In this document: piece by piece, positions 16,905 through 25,011 of the stretch
Numbering within the stretch: position 1 is the stretch's first letter
Layout: every line of letters begins with the position of its first letter
From: Pseudomonas khavaziana
GTDB taxonomy: Bacteria; Pseudomonadota; Gammaproteobacteria; Pseudomonadales; Pseudomonadaceae
DNA: 64,000 nt
Assembly: GCF_019145205.1 (NCBI RefSeq)
Contig: NZ_JAHSTT010000019.1
Span: forward strand, 16,505 to 80,504
Direction: 5' to 3'
The notes under the pieces: generated by a model
Told to the model about the DNA's origin: nothing
The model's database searches: none
Seen by the model: only the letters and a program-made list of their open reading frames with translations
Made by a program: the position numbers and the translations under genes

Positions 16905-17360
16905 TTAGTTTTTTTGCGGGTTTTCCTGAGCCAGCAGCTCAGGCGTTGCAGGCAGGCGCTCAACCACCGCCAGCTTTTCCGGGCGTTGCCCGTCGCGCCA
17001 GGCGCGAAAGGCGCTCAGTTCGCCGCTCAGGGTCTTCATGACCCATGCCAGCACTGCGATGTCATCGAGCATGCCGAACATGGGAATAAAATCCGGGATC
17101 GCATCAATTGGGCTGAGAAAGTACATCAGCCCCGCCACCACCGAGATCAGCGCCTTGGGGCTGATCGCCCGGTATTCGCCGCGCCAGTAAGCCAGGCACA
17201 GGGCCTGGAGCAATTTGAGATCATCCTTGAGCTGGCCCAGCCGATTGCCCTGGCTTGAGCCTTTGGCCGCGACGGCAAACAGCAAGGTCGGTAAGCGCCC
17301 ACGACCCAGCAGACGAGCCGCCATAGGCAGGAAACGGGTGAAATTGAAGGGTGGTTTCAT
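16905..17360 (-). CDS. DUF1232 (YkvA-like) membrane protein
   Basis: A 151-residue protein whose middle (about residues 70-115) shows the DUF1232 core: a hydrophobic helix followed by YFLSPIDAIPDFIPMFGMLDDIAVLAW. The family is membrane-associated and of unknown function. The upstream DNA contains a pair of inverted DnaA boxes 28-58 bases before the start. Confidence 0.85.
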   Translation of the reverse strand: MKPPFNFTRFLPMAARLLGRGRLPTLLFAVAAKGSSQGNRLGQLKDDLKLLQALCLAYWRGEYRAISPKALISVVAGLMYFLSPIDAIPDFIPMFGMLDDIAVLAWVMKTLSGELSAFRAWRDGQRPEKLAVVERLPATPELLAQENPQKN

Positions 17361-17387
17361 CGGTCACTCCAGTTCCAGGCGATATAA

Positions 17388-17418
17388 AAGGTTATCCACA
17401 CAAATTGTGGATAACCTT
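17388..17418. promoter_or_regulatory. Inverted pair of consensus DnaA boxes
   Basis: AAGGTTATCCACA at 17388-17400 and its exact complement TGTGGATAACCTT at 17406-17418 surround a five-base spacer. Each arm contains TTATCCACA, the strict DnaA-box consensus, on opposite strands. It lies upstream of the DUF1232 gene on the minus strand. Without a T-run it is not a terminator. Confidence 0.7.
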
Positions 17419-17706
17419 GTGAACAGAGCCTGTTTTATCGGCTGAAAGCCACGCTCTACAAGGCTTGCAGTCAGATCGGGCGTTTTTTGCGCACATAAAA
17501 AAAACCCAAGATTTCATTGACTTGGCATGCGTGTGCGGCTACCCGTGCTCGAGTCTTATATCAGACTGTTTCCGCTGCCGTGGGTTCTATCGGATTTCAC
17601 TGTAGGGGCAAGCTTGCCCACCACACTAAGCTCTGCGGCAACAAAACTGAACCGGCAGAAACAACAACGCCCCGTCGAGACGGGGCGTTGTGTGTTCAGG
17701 CGCCGA
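17419..17706. other. Gap between DUF1232 and FKBP genes
   Basis: About 290 bases with no gene. It contains a lone REP-like arm (TGTAGGGGCAAGCTTGCCC, 17600-17618), a run of eight A near 17500 and the FKBP terminator (17655-17690). Confidence 0.6.
17655..17690 (-). terminator. Terminator of the FKBP gene
   Basis: CAACGCCCCGTC pairs with GACGGGGCGTTG (17665-17690); on the minus strand it is followed by TTGTTTCTG. It lies 17 bases after the FKBP stop. Confidence 0.75.
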
Positions 17707-18456
17707 TTACTTTTTGGCGGCTGGTGCAGCAGGTGCAGCAGGTGCTTCAGCAGCGTCTGCCTTGGCTGGGTCCTTGATGGCCAGCAGTTCCAGGTCGAAT
17801 ACCAGCACGGAATTGGCTGGAATCGCCGGGCTCGGGCTCTGGGCGCCGTAGGCCAGGTCAGACGGGATGTACAGCTCGACCTTCTCGCCAACGTGCATCA
17901 GTTGCAGGCCTTCGACCCAACCCGGGATCACGCCGCTGACCGGCAGGTCAATCGGGCTACCGCGATCCACGGAGCTGTCAAAGGTAGTGCCGTTGGTGAG
18001 CTTGCCGGTGTAGTGCACAGTCACTACGTCGGTTGGCTTGGGCTGGGCGCCGTCGGCCTTCTTGACGATTTTGTACTGCAGGCCGGAAGCGGTGGTGACA
18101 ACGCCGTCTTTCTTGGCGTTGTCTTCGAGGAATTTTTTGCCGGCGGCTGCCGACTCTTCGCTCATCTTGGTCATGCGTTCTTCAGCACGCTTCTGCAGTG
18201 CGGCAAACGCCTCGACCAATTCGTCGTCCTTGAGCTTCTGTTCTTTTTTGCCGACGGCATCTTCAATGCCCTGGGCCACAGCCTTGGAGTCCAGGTCGTC
18301 CATGCCTTCCTGGGCAAGGCTCTTGCCCATGTTCAGGCCGATGCCATAGGAAGCTTTCTGCGCCGGGGTTTTCAGCTCTACGCTGGTCTGCGAATCACAA
18401 CCCGCAAGTACCAGGCTAACCAGGGCCACCGCCGCCGCCAACCGATGCTGTTTCAT
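17707..18456 (-). CDS. FKBP-type peptidyl-prolyl isomerase lipoprotein (FkpA/Mip-like)
   Basis: A 249-residue envelope prolyl isomerase. A lipobox LVLAGC puts the lipid on Cys20, with Asp at +2. Residues about 30-130 form the helical dimerisation domain of the Mip/FkpA class and about 135-235 the FKBP domain (VHYTGKLTNGTTFDSSVDRG, PGWVEGLQLM). It ends in a low-complexity Ala/Pro tail. ATG 18456 was chosen because the longer frame adds a polar stretch before the signal peptide. Probably a periplasmic folding factor; single gene with its own terminator. Confidence 0.92.
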   Translation of the reverse strand: MKQHRLAAAVALVSLVLAGCDSQTSVELKTPAQKASYGIGLNMGKSLAQEGMDDLDSKAVAQGIEDAVGKKEQKLKDDELVEAFAALQKRAEERMTKMSEESAAAGKKFLEDNAKKDGVVTTASGLQYKIVKKADGAQPKPTDVVTVHYTGKLTNGTTFDSSVDRGSPIDLPVSGVIPGWVEGLQLMHVGEKVELYIPSDLAYGAQSPSPAIPANSVLVFDLELLAIKDPAKADAAEAPAAPAAPAAKK

Positions 18457-18703
18457 GCTATTTCCTTGTTCATGCGCCAAAAGGGCATTTGAATAAAGTC
18501 GCGAGCTTATCAGGCGGCCACGACCAATGGCTACCGGCATGTGAGCAGGAAACTTCTGATAAGTTCACGTGTTTAAAAGCATTTTCATTCATTATGGAGC
18601 ACCGCGACGGATCGCGGGACCGCCTGCAACCAGGCTACTGGCTACTTGCCGCACCTGTGGTGTAGTGGCATAACAACGCGACAACTCGACAAGGATAGTT
18701 ATC

Positions 18704-20512
18704 TTGCGCATTTTTTCCCGTGCTTTACTCCTGATACTCATCGCCCTCGGCCTGATTCTGGCCGTGGTGCTTTATTACACCATTAACCCCAAGCTGCCGG
18801 ACTACGTGCCAGTGCAGCAGGTGCACTACCAGGATCAATGGAGCGCCGACGACCGCCAGACCTACTACTTCACGCCCCAGGGCACCCAAGTAAAAGGCCT
18901 GCACTACGACTGGTTCACCGCCCTGGAGTTGCCGTTCTCCGAGCAACGCTTTGCCGCGCCGGAGTACCTGGCGCGCTTTGGCTTCCTGGTCGACCCCAAG
19001 CAGGTTCCCACCACGCAGAACCCTGGCAACCTGCCAGTGGGTTTTGCCCGACACCAGAACGCCGGCAGCAAGGTTCAGTACCTGGACATCACCTGCGCCG
19101 CCTGCCACACCGGCGAACTGCACTTCAAAGGCCAGGCCCTGCGCATCGACGGTGGCTCTGCGCAACACGTATTGCCCTCCAGCGTCCCTACCTTGCGCGG
19201 CGGCAGTTTCGGCCAGGCCCTGGTCGCCAGCCTTGCCGCTACCTACTACAACCCGTGGAAGTTCGAGCGCTTTGCCCGCAGGGTCTTGGGTGACCGGTAC
19301 GATGCCCAGCACGACCAACTGCGCAAGGACTTCAAGCAATCGCTGAACCAGTTCCTCAAGGTCGCCTGGAATGACACCCATCGCGGCCTCTACCCCACCG
19401 AAGAGGGCCCCGGCCGCACTGACGCCTTTGGGCGCATCGCCAATGCAAGCTTTGGCGACGCCATTTCCCCAGACAATTACCGCGTCGCCAACGCTCCAGT
19501 GGACTACCCGCAACTGTGGGATATCTGGACCTTCGACTGGGTGCAGTGGAATGGCTCGGCCCAGCAGCCCATGGCGCGCAATATCGGCGAAGCCCTTGGC
19601 GTAGGCGCAACCCTGGCCTTCTTCGACAAAGCTGGCCAACCGCTGCAGGGTAATGCCCGTTACCCGTCCAGCGTCCGGGTGCGCGACCTGCACCTGATCG
19701 AAGAAACCCTGCAACGCCTCAAGCCGCCAACCTGGCCGGAAGACTTGTTCGGCGCCATCGACAAACCCCTCGCTGCCCAGGGCCGTGCACTCTTCGCCGA
19801 AAACTGCGCTGGCTGCCACGTACCGACTGTTACCGAGGAAAATGGACGCCCAGTACAGCAATTGAAAATGCTGCCTGTGGATTACATCGGCACCGACCCC
19901 GGCACCGCCAGCAACATTGCCGACCTGCGCTACGACCTCAGTGCCCTGCAATGGGACCCGGCCGAACTGGCCCAGCTGGATGTCCAATTGCACCCCACGC
20001 CCACCGCGCCGCTGGACCTGAAATACATGTCCGTGGCCCAGGGCCTGGCCTACGTGACGGCCTTCGTCGAAGAACATGCCTACCGCGCTGCCGGCGTGAC
20101 CCCAGCGCAGCGCCCACAACTGGACGGATTCGGCCTGCCCATCGGCGTACGTGAATTACGTGCCTACAAAGCGCGGCCGCTGGCCGGCGTATGGGCCACC
20201 CCGCCGTTCCTGCACAACGGCTCGGTACCGACGATCTACCAACTGCTGTCACCCCAGGACGAACGCAGCACCACCTTCTACAAGGGCACCTTCAATTACG
20301 ACCCTCGCCACCTGGGCTTTGAAAGCGCCGCCTTCAAGAATGCCTTCCTGTTCGATACCCGGATCACCGGTAACCACAACAGCGGCCACGAATTCCGTGC
20401 AGGTGCACGCGGCAATGGCGTCATTGGCCGTGGCTTGCTGCCACAGGAACGCTGGGCGCTGCTCGAATACCTCAAAGTGCTGGGCGGCCCGCTGGAGCAT
20501 CAACTGCCATGA
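18704..20512 (+). CDS. Di-haem cytochrome c peroxidase-like protein
   Basis: A 602-residue exported cytochrome. One N-terminal helix (residues 7-25) anchors or exports it. Two c-type haem sites are present: CAACH at residues 131-135 and CAGCH at 368-372. Size and spacing suggest the large di-haem peroxidase/RoxA-like group rather than the short CcpA. The start is TTG at 18704, supported by AAGGA nine bases upstream and by the hydrophobic helix directly after. It overlaps the following catalase-like gene by four bases, so the two are coupled and probably act together on peroxides in the periplasm. Confidence 0.85.
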   Translation: MRIFSRALLLILIALGLILAVVLYYTINPKLPDYVPVQQVHYQDQWSADDRQTYYFTPQGTQVKGLHYDWFTALELPFSEQRFAAPEYLARFGFLVDPKQVPTTQNPGNLPVGFARHQNAGSKVQYLDITCAACHTGELHFKGQALRIDGGSAQHVLPSSVPTLRGGSFGQALVASLAATYYNPWKFERFARRVLGDRYDAQHDQLRKDFKQSLNQFLKVAWNDTHRGLYPTEEGPGRTDAFGRIANASFGDAISPDNYRVANAPVDYPQLWDIWTFDWVQWNGSAQQPMARNIGEALGVGATLAFFDKAGQPLQGNARYPSSVRVRDLHLIEETLQRLKPPTWPEDLFGAIDKPLAAQGRALFAENCAGCHVPTVTEENGRPVQQLKMLPVDYIGTDPGTASNIADLRYDLSALQWDPAELAQLDVQLHPTPTAPLDLKYMSVAQGLAYVTAFVEEHAYRAAGVTPAQRPQLDGFGLPIGVRELRAYKARPLAGVWATPPFLHNGSVPTIYQLLSPQDERSTTFYKGTFNYDPRHLGFESAAFKNAFLFDTRITGNHNSGHEFRAGARGNGVIGRGLLPQERWALLEYLKVLGGPLEHQLP

Positions 20513-21675
20513 TTATCCGATCGCAAAACAAGGACCGTTCCATGCTCGCTCGTTTGTGGCTGCGCCTTGGCGCCTTTCTCGGCAAAACCCTGCTATGGCT
20601 GCTGGGCCTGGGCTTGCTGGGGTGGCTAGTGGCGACCCTCTGGTTCGCCTGGCGCCATAGCGGCCCGGTGTCACCGGATGAGCAGGTGCCACCGGGTGAA
20701 GCGGCCATGACCCAAGGCATCATCCAGACCGCAGTCCGCATCGTCGACCAGCACCGCGAAGGCACCCGCTACCTGCGCGATGCCCACGCCAAGGCCCATG
20801 GCTGCGTGAAAGCCGAAGTCAGTGTGCTGGCCGATCTCGATCCAGCGTTGCGCCAGGGCGTGTTCGCCGAACCGGGCAAGACCTGGGAGGCGACCATGCG
20901 CCTGTCCAACGGCAACGCCTACCCGCAGTTCGACAGCATCCGCGACGCCCGCGGTATGGCGATCAAGCTGATGGATGTGCCCGGCAAACAGCTGATGGCC
21001 GACCAGCAAACACGCACGGAGCAGGATTTCGTGATGTTCAGTCATCCGAATTTCTTCGTCAGCGATGTAGCGGAATATGCGCAGAACATCGGCGCGCAGG
21101 CGGACGGCAAGAAGGTCCTGGCATTCTTCCCCAAGCTCGACCCGCGCAGTTGGCAAGTGCGCCACCTGTTTATTGCCCTGGCCACCCTGGCACCCGCACC
21201 CGCCAGCCCGACGCAGACCACCTACTTCTCGGTTTCGCCCTACAAGTTCGGCGCGGCCAACGCCAAGTTCCGCGTCGCGCCCGACCCGCAAAGCTGCCCG
21301 GACTATGTGCTGCCCAAACAGAATCAGGCCCTGCCGAACTTCCTGCGCAGCGCCCTCGCCCAACAACTGTCCACCGACCGTGTAGCCGCCTGTTTCGTGT
21401 TGCAGATCCAGCGCCAGAATCCGCAGAAGTTCATGCCGATCGAAGACACCAGCATCGAATGGAAGGAAAGCGACGCGCCGTATGAGACGGTGGCGAAGGT
21501 CAGAATTCCGGCCCAGGACTTCGACACGCCGGCGCAGAACCTGGCCTGCGACAACCAGTCGTTCAACCCGTGGTTCGGTGTAGAAGCACACCGCCCCATC
21601 GGCGGAATCAACCGGTTGCGCAAGGCGGTGTATGAAGCGGTCAGCGATTACCGGCACAGCCGCAACGCGCCGTAA
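20509..21675 (+). CDS. Catalase-like haem protein (SrpA-type)
   Basis: A 388-residue protein of the catalase-related family (SrpA-like), with an N-terminal hydrophobic helix (about residues 20-48) so likely membrane-anchored facing the periplasm. Family segments include GKTWEATMRLSNGNAYPQFD, IRDARGMAIKL and FVMFSHPNFFV. Start at 20509 overlaps the cytochrome stop (ATGA); an internal ATG at 20542 is an alternative. Activity is unproven: these proteins differ from true catalases in the distal haem pocket. Confidence 0.85.
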   Translation: MIIRSQNKDRSMLARLWLRLGAFLGKTLLWLLGLGLLGWLVATLWFAWRHSGPVSPDEQVPPGEAAMTQGIIQTAVRIVDQHREGTRYLRDAHAKAHGCVKAEVSVLADLDPALRQGVFAEPGKTWEATMRLSNGNAYPQFDSIRDARGMAIKLMDVPGKQLMADQQTRTEQDFVMFSHPNFFVSDVAEYAQNIGAQADGKKVLAFFPKLDPRSWQVRHLFIALATLAPAPASPTQTTYFSVSPYKFGAANAKFRVAPDPQSCPDYVLPKQNQALPNFLRSALAQQLSTDRVAACFVLQIQRQNPQKFMPIEDTSIEWKESDAPYETVAKVRIPAQDFDTPAQNLACDNQSFNPWFGVEAHRPIGGINRLRKAVYEAVSDYRHSRNAP

Positions 21676-21695
21676 ACAGCTAAAAATCGCAGACG

Positions 21696-21726
21696 AAAAA
21701 AAGCCCGCTCAATGAGCGGGCTTTCT
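21696..21726. terminator. Bidirectional terminator between catalase-like gene and tRNAs
   Basis: AGCCCGCTC and GAGCGGGCT form a perfect stem (21702-21722) with A-run before and T-run after, so it can stop both the plus-strand catalase transcript and the minus-strand tRNA transcript. Confidence 0.85.
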
Positions 21727-21764
21727 GTGGCGACCTGGCGTTCAGTGTTCCAGATTACCGAATA

Positions 21765-21841
21765 TGGCGCAGCGGACGGGACTCGAACCCGCGACCCCCG
21801 GCGTGACAGGCCGGTATTCTAACCGACTGAACTACCGCTGC
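21765..21841 (-). tRNA. tRNA-Asp(GTC), copy 1
   Basis: Minus-strand cloverleaf with acceptor GCAGCGG/CCGCTGC, anticodon GTC in CCTGTCACGCC, T-loop GGTTCGAGTCC and encoded CCA. Identical in sequence to copy 2 at 22113-22189. Confidence 0.97.
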
Positions 21842-21860
21842 GCGTAACACTTGAAGCGAA

Positions 21861-21936
21861 TGGTGGGTGATGACGGGATCGAACCGCCGACCCTCTGCTT
21901 GTAAGGCAGATGCTCTCCCAGCTGAGCTAATCACCC
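21861..21936 (-). tRNA. tRNA-Val(TAC), copy 1
   Basis: Minus-strand cloverleaf with acceptor GGGTGAT/ATCACCC, anticodon TAC in CCTTACAAGC, T-loop GGTTCGATCCC and encoded CCA. It is transcribed just before tRNA-Asp copy 1. Confidence 0.97.
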
Positions 21937-21955
21937 TTCGTTTCGGTGTGGGCGC

Positions 21956-21983
21956 ATCATACACCAAAAAATCGTAATGTCTT
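21956..21983 (-). promoter_or_regulatory. Probable promoter of tRNA pair copy 1
   Basis: On the minus strand AAGACA (21978-21983) and TATGAT (21956-21961) are 16 bases apart, followed by a G/C-rich discriminator (GCGCCC) as in stable-RNA promoters. Confidence 0.5.
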
Positions 21984-22046
21984 GATTTAAATGCAATTTA
22001 TTTAAAAAAAGTCTACTGCACAATTTTTTGCCATATTTCGGACAAT

Positions 22047-22072
22047 AAAAAGCCCGCGATTAAGCGGGCTTT
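22047..22072 (-). terminator. Terminator of tRNA pair copy 2
   Basis: AGCCCGC and GCGGGCT form the stem; on the minus strand the hairpin is followed by TTTTTAT. It closes the Val-Asp transcript of copy 2 before copy 1 begins. Confidence 0.85.
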
Positions 22073-22112
22073 CTGTGGCGACCTGGCGTTCAGCATTCCA
22101 GGTTACCGAATA

Positions 22113-22189
22113 TGGCGCAGCGGACGGGACTCGAACCCGCGACCCCCGGCGTGACAGGCCGGTATTCTAACCGACTGAACTACCGCTGC
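22113..22189 (-). tRNA. tRNA-Asp(GTC), copy 2
   Basis: Same 77 bases as copy 1, including encoded CCA and anticodon GTC. Confidence 0.97.
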
Positions 22190-22208
22190 GCGTAACACAT
22201 GAAGCGAA

Positions 22209-22284
22209 TGGTGGGTGATGACGGGATCGAACCGCCGACCCTCTGCTTGTAAGGCAGATGCTCTCCCAGCTGAGCTAATCACCC
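22209..22284 (-). tRNA. tRNA-Val(TAC), copy 2
   Basis: Same 76 bases as copy 1, including encoded CCA and anticodon TAC; precedes tRNA-Asp copy 2 in the transcript. Confidence 0.97.
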
Positions 22285-22304
22285 TTCGTTTCGGTGTGGC
22301 GCGC

Positions 22305-22333
22305 ATTCTACGGAGCGACCCTAAGTCTGGCAA
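22305..22333 (-). promoter_or_regulatory. Promoter of tRNA pair copy 2
   Basis: On the minus strand TTGCCA (22328-22333) and TAGAAT (22305-22310) are separated by exactly 17 bases and followed by GCGCGCC, a stringent-type discriminator. Confidence 0.75.
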
Positions 22334-22443
22334 GCACTTTCTTAAATCTTTTTTTTCAGCCCTTCCAATGGCTTAGGCAGGGTTGGCCTGGGACGTGATC
22401 AAGAGAATAATGCCCCCCTTTGTATAGAGGAGAGACTCACCCC

Positions 22444-23364
22444 ATGTGGTTCAAGAACCTGCTTATCTATCGCCTGACCCAAGATCTGCCTGTTGATGCC
22501 GAGGCGTTGGAAGCGGCCATGGCCACCAAACTGGCGCGCCCTTGTGCAAGCCAGGAGTTGACCACTTATGGTTTCGTCGCACCTTTCGGTAAAGGTGAAG
22601 ATGCTCCCCTGGTTCACGTCAGTGGTGATTTCCTGCTGATCGCCGCGCGCAAGGAAGAACGCATCCTGCCGGGTAGCGTGGTGCGTGATGCACTTAAAGA
22701 AAAAGTCGAAGAGATCGAAGCCGAGCAGATGCGCAAGGTCTATAAGAAGGAGCGCGACCAGATCAAGGATGAAATCATCCAGGCCTTCCTGCCCCGCGCC
22801 TTTATCCGTCGCTCGTCAACCTTCGCCGCCATCGCGCCGAAACAGGGCCTGATCCTGGTCAACTCGGCCAGCCCCAAGCGCGCCGAAGACTTGCTGTCGA
22901 CCCTGCGTGAAGTGATCGGCACCCTGCCGGTACGTCCGCTGACAGTGAAAACTGCACCGACTGCCATCATGACCGACTGGGTCACCACCCAGAAACCAGC
23001 CGACGACTTCTTTGTCCTCGACGAATGCGAACTGCGCGACACCCACGAAGACGGCGGTATCGTGCGCTGCAAACGCCAGGACCTGACCGGCGAAGAGATC
23101 CAGCTGCACCTGACCACCGGCAAGGTCGTGACTCAATTGTCCCTGGCATGGCAGGACAAACTGTCCTTCATGCTCGACGACAAGATGACCGTCAAGCGCC
23201 TGAAATTCGAAGACCTGCTGCAAGACCAGGCGGAACAGGACGGCGGCGACGAAGCCTTGGGCCAACTGGATGCCAGCTTTACCTTGATGATGCTGACCTT
23301 CGGCGATTTCCTGCCGGCGTTGGTTGAGGCACTGGGCGGCGAAGAGACACCACAGGGCATCTAA
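22444..23364 (+). CDS. rdgC: Recombination-associated protein RdgC
   Basis: A 306-residue nucleoid-associated DNA-binding protein that forms a ring around duplex DNA and modulates RecA. The N-terminus MWFKNLLIYRL and the interior RAFIRRSSTFAAIAP and LRDTHEDGG segments are typical, and the length equals the family norm. ATG 22444 follows GAGGAGAGA; a longer frame from a TTG at 22420 includes the ribosome site and is rejected. Confidence 0.96.
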   Translation: MWFKNLLIYRLTQDLPVDAEALEAAMATKLARPCASQELTTYGFVAPFGKGEDAPLVHVSGDFLLIAARKEERILPGSVVRDALKEKVEEIEAEQMRKVYKKERDQIKDEIIQAFLPRAFIRRSSTFAAIAPKQGLILVNSASPKRAEDLLSTLREVIGTLPVRPLTVKTAPTAIMTDWVTTQKPADDFFVLDECELRDTHEDGGIVRCKRQDLTGEEIQLHLTTGKVVTQLSLAWQDKLSFMLDDKMTVKRLKFEDLLQDQAEQDGGDEALGQLDASFTLMMLTFGDFLPALVEALGGEETPQGI

Positions 23365-23380
23365 ACCATGTGAAGATCAA

Positions 23381-23473
23381 AATGTGGGAGGGGGCTTGCT
23401 CCCGATGGCGGTATGTCAGCCAATAGATGTGTAGCTGACCCTCCGCTATCGGGAGCAAGCCCCCTCCCACATT
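23381..23473. repeat. REPIN between rdgC and the BASS symporter
   Basis: AATGTGGGAGGGGGCTTGCT at the left and its complement ending CCCTCCCACATT at the right, with a partly paired core of about 40 bases. Confidence 0.88.
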
Positions 23474-23517
23474 TGATCGCATTGCCAACTAAAAAAACTA
23501 ACAAAAAGGATGCCCCC

Positions 23518-24477
23518 ATGCGTGCACTCGCCGCCTTGAGCCGCTTCGTCGGCAATACCTTCGCCTACTGGGTGTTGATATTTGCCGTACTGGCCTTCCT
23601 GGAACCCGGTTGGTTCATCGGCCTCAAAGGCGCCATCGTCCCCCTGCTGGGCCTGGTGATGTTCGGCATGGGGTTGACCTTGAAACTCGAAGACTTCGCC
23701 GAAGTCGCTCGTCACCCCTGGCGCGTGGCCCTGGGCGTGGTCGCGCATTTCGTGATCATGCCGGGCGTGGCATGGTTGCTGTGCCAGGCGTTCCATTTAC
23801 CGGCGGAAATTGCCGTTGGCGTGATCCTGGTGGGCTGTTGCCCAAGCGGCACCTCGTCCAACGTCATGACGTGGCTGGCCCGGGGCGACCTGGCATTGTC
23901 AGTGGCCATTGCCGCTGTCACCACCCTCCTCGCCCCGCTGCTCACCCCGGCATTGATCTGGCTGCTGGCCTCGGCCTGGCTGCCGGTGTCGTTCATGGAG
24001 CTGTTCTGGTCGATCCTGCAAGTGGTGTTGTTGCCGATCGTGCTTGGCGTGATCGCGCAACGCTTGTTGGGTGAGCGCGTGCGCCATGCGGTGGACGTGC
24101 TGCCGCTGGTGTCGGTGGTGAGCATCGTGATCATCGTTGCCGCGGTGGTTGCCGCAAGCCAACAGAAGATTGCCGAATCGGGCCTGCTGATCATGGCCGT
24201 GGTGATGCTGCACAACAGCTTCGGCTACCTGCTGGGCTACTTCACCGGGCGCCTGTTCAAGTTGCCCTTGGCGCAACGCAAGTCGTTGGCCCTGGAAGTG
24301 GGCATGCAGAACTCCGGGCTGGGTGCCGCGCTGGCCAGTGCGCACTTTTCGCCGCTGGCGGCAGTACCCAGTGCGTTGTTCAGTGTCTGGCACAATATTT
24401 CCGGGGCACTGCTGTCGACCTACTTCCGCCGCATGAGCGAGAAAGAAGACCGCCGCGCATTGGAAACCGCACCGTAA
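23518..24477 (+). CDS. Bile acid:sodium symporter-family transporter (BASS)
   Basis: A 319-residue protein with about nine or ten helices. The conserved BASS segments GCCPSGTSSNVMTWLARGDLAL and LEVGMQNSGLGAALA are clear (the latter near residue 262). Family members move organic acids such as bile acids, pantoate or pyruvate with Na+; the substrate here is unknown. ATG 23518 follows AAAAAGGA; the frame from 23413 lies in the REPIN. Confidence 0.9.
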   Translation: MRALAALSRFVGNTFAYWVLIFAVLAFLEPGWFIGLKGAIVPLLGLVMFGMGLTLKLEDFAEVARHPWRVALGVVAHFVIMPGVAWLLCQAFHLPAEIAVGVILVGCCPSGTSSNVMTWLARGDLALSVAIAAVTTLLAPLLTPALIWLLASAWLPVSFMELFWSILQVVLLPIVLGVIAQRLLGERVRHAVDVLPLVSVVSIVIIVAAVVAASQQKIAESGLLIMAVVMLHNSFGYLLGYFTGRLFKLPLAQRKSLALEVGMQNSGLGAALASAHFSPLAAVPSALFSVWHNISGALLSTYFRRMSEKEDRRALETAP

Positions 24478-24516
24478 ACTTGATCGCCTGATCCATTTTC
24501 GGCACTCTACCAAGCT

Positions 24517-24569
24517 TCGCGGGGACGACCTCGCGACGCTATCAAGCGCTTACCCAGGGGACGACCCCA
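24517..24569 (+). promoter_or_regulatory. Guanidine-II (mini-ykkC) riboswitch
   Basis: Two hairpins each capped by an ACGA tetraloop, the class signature ACGR. Hairpin 1: 24518-24524 pairs with 24529-24535 around ACGA at 24525-24528. Hairpin 2: GGGG at 24557-24560 pairs with CCCC at 24565-24568 around ACGA at 24561-24564. The GAGG ribosome site of sugE follows about 13 bases after. Guanidinium binding at the two loops stabilises them and turns on translation of the exporter downstream. Confidence 0.88.
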
Positions 24570-24590
24570 CTTTGTACAAGCGAGGTCATC

Positions 24591-24905
24591 ATGTCCTGGA
24601 TCATTCTGTTTTTTGCCGGGTTGTTTGAAGTGGGCTGGGCCGTCGGCCTGAAGTACACCGACGGGTTCAGCAAGCCGCTGCCCACTGCCCTGACGATTGC
24701 CGCCATGGCTGTCAGCCTTGGGTTGTTGGGGCTGGCCATGAAGGAACTGCCGCTGGGTACCGCCTATGCCATATGGACCGGCGTGGGTGCGGTAGGTACC
24801 GTGATCGCCGGGATTATCCTGTTTGGTGAATCCATGGCCCTGTTTCGGTTGGCCAGTGTGGCGTTGATTATCTGCGGGCTCATTGGCCTCAAGATCAGCA
24901 CTTAA
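24591..24905 (+). CDS. sugE: Guanidinium exporter (SMR family, SugE/Gdx)
   Basis: A 104-residue four-helix small multidrug resistance protein. MSWIILFFAGLFEVGWAVGL with the essential Glu13 and the KYTDGFSKP and GTAYAIWTGVGAVGT segments identify the SugE/Gdx branch, which exchanges guanidinium for protons. The guanidine-II riboswitch upstream independently supports that substrate. Confidence 0.95.
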   Translation: MSWIILFFAGLFEVGWAVGLKYTDGFSKPLPTALTIAAMAVSLGLLGLAMKELPLGTAYAIWTGVGAVGTVIAGIILFGESMALFRLASVALIICGLIGLKIST

Positions 24906-24920
24906 GCCGCTAACGCCATC

Positions 24921-24986
24921 GAAGGCAAGCCCCCACCTTTTGATTCGTGAACACGTTCAGAATGTGGCAGGGGGCTTGCCCCCGAT
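24921..24986. repeat. Degenerate REP pair
   Basis: GGCAAGCCCCCACCTTTTG at the left and AATGTGGCAGGGGGCTTGCC at the right, i.e. REP arms in outward order compared with the usual REPIN and with mutations. It lies between sugE and the convergent MFS-acyltransferase gene. Confidence 0.65.
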
Positions 24987-25011
24987 GAGGCCGCCCCAGC
25001 CAATCTATAAG

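Larger units (their letters stand above)
21696..22296. repeat. Tandem duplication of the tRNA-Val/tRNA-Asp unit
   Basis: Two direct units of about 250 bases (21696-21946 and 22047-22296), each with terminator, CTTTCTGTGGCGACCTGGCG spacer, tRNA-Asp, tRNA-Val and the TTCGTTTCGGTGTGG leader. tRNA bodies are identical, spacers nearly so, while the promoters differ. Confidence 0.9.

Noticed and set aside
17388..17418. The inverted repeat as a transcription terminator
   Set aside because: No T-run follows on either strand and it lies upstream, not downstream, of the adjacent gene; the arms are DnaA boxes.
18704..18706. Doubt whether the cytochrome gene really starts with TTG
   Set aside because: AAGGA stands at the right distance and the hydrophobic signal anchor begins directly after; no ATG in frame precedes the helix.
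21696..22296. Possible integration site or genomic island at the tRNA genes
   Set aside because: tRNA genes are intact, no integrase or partial tRNA end repeat lies nearby, and the flanking genes keep the core Pseudomonas order.
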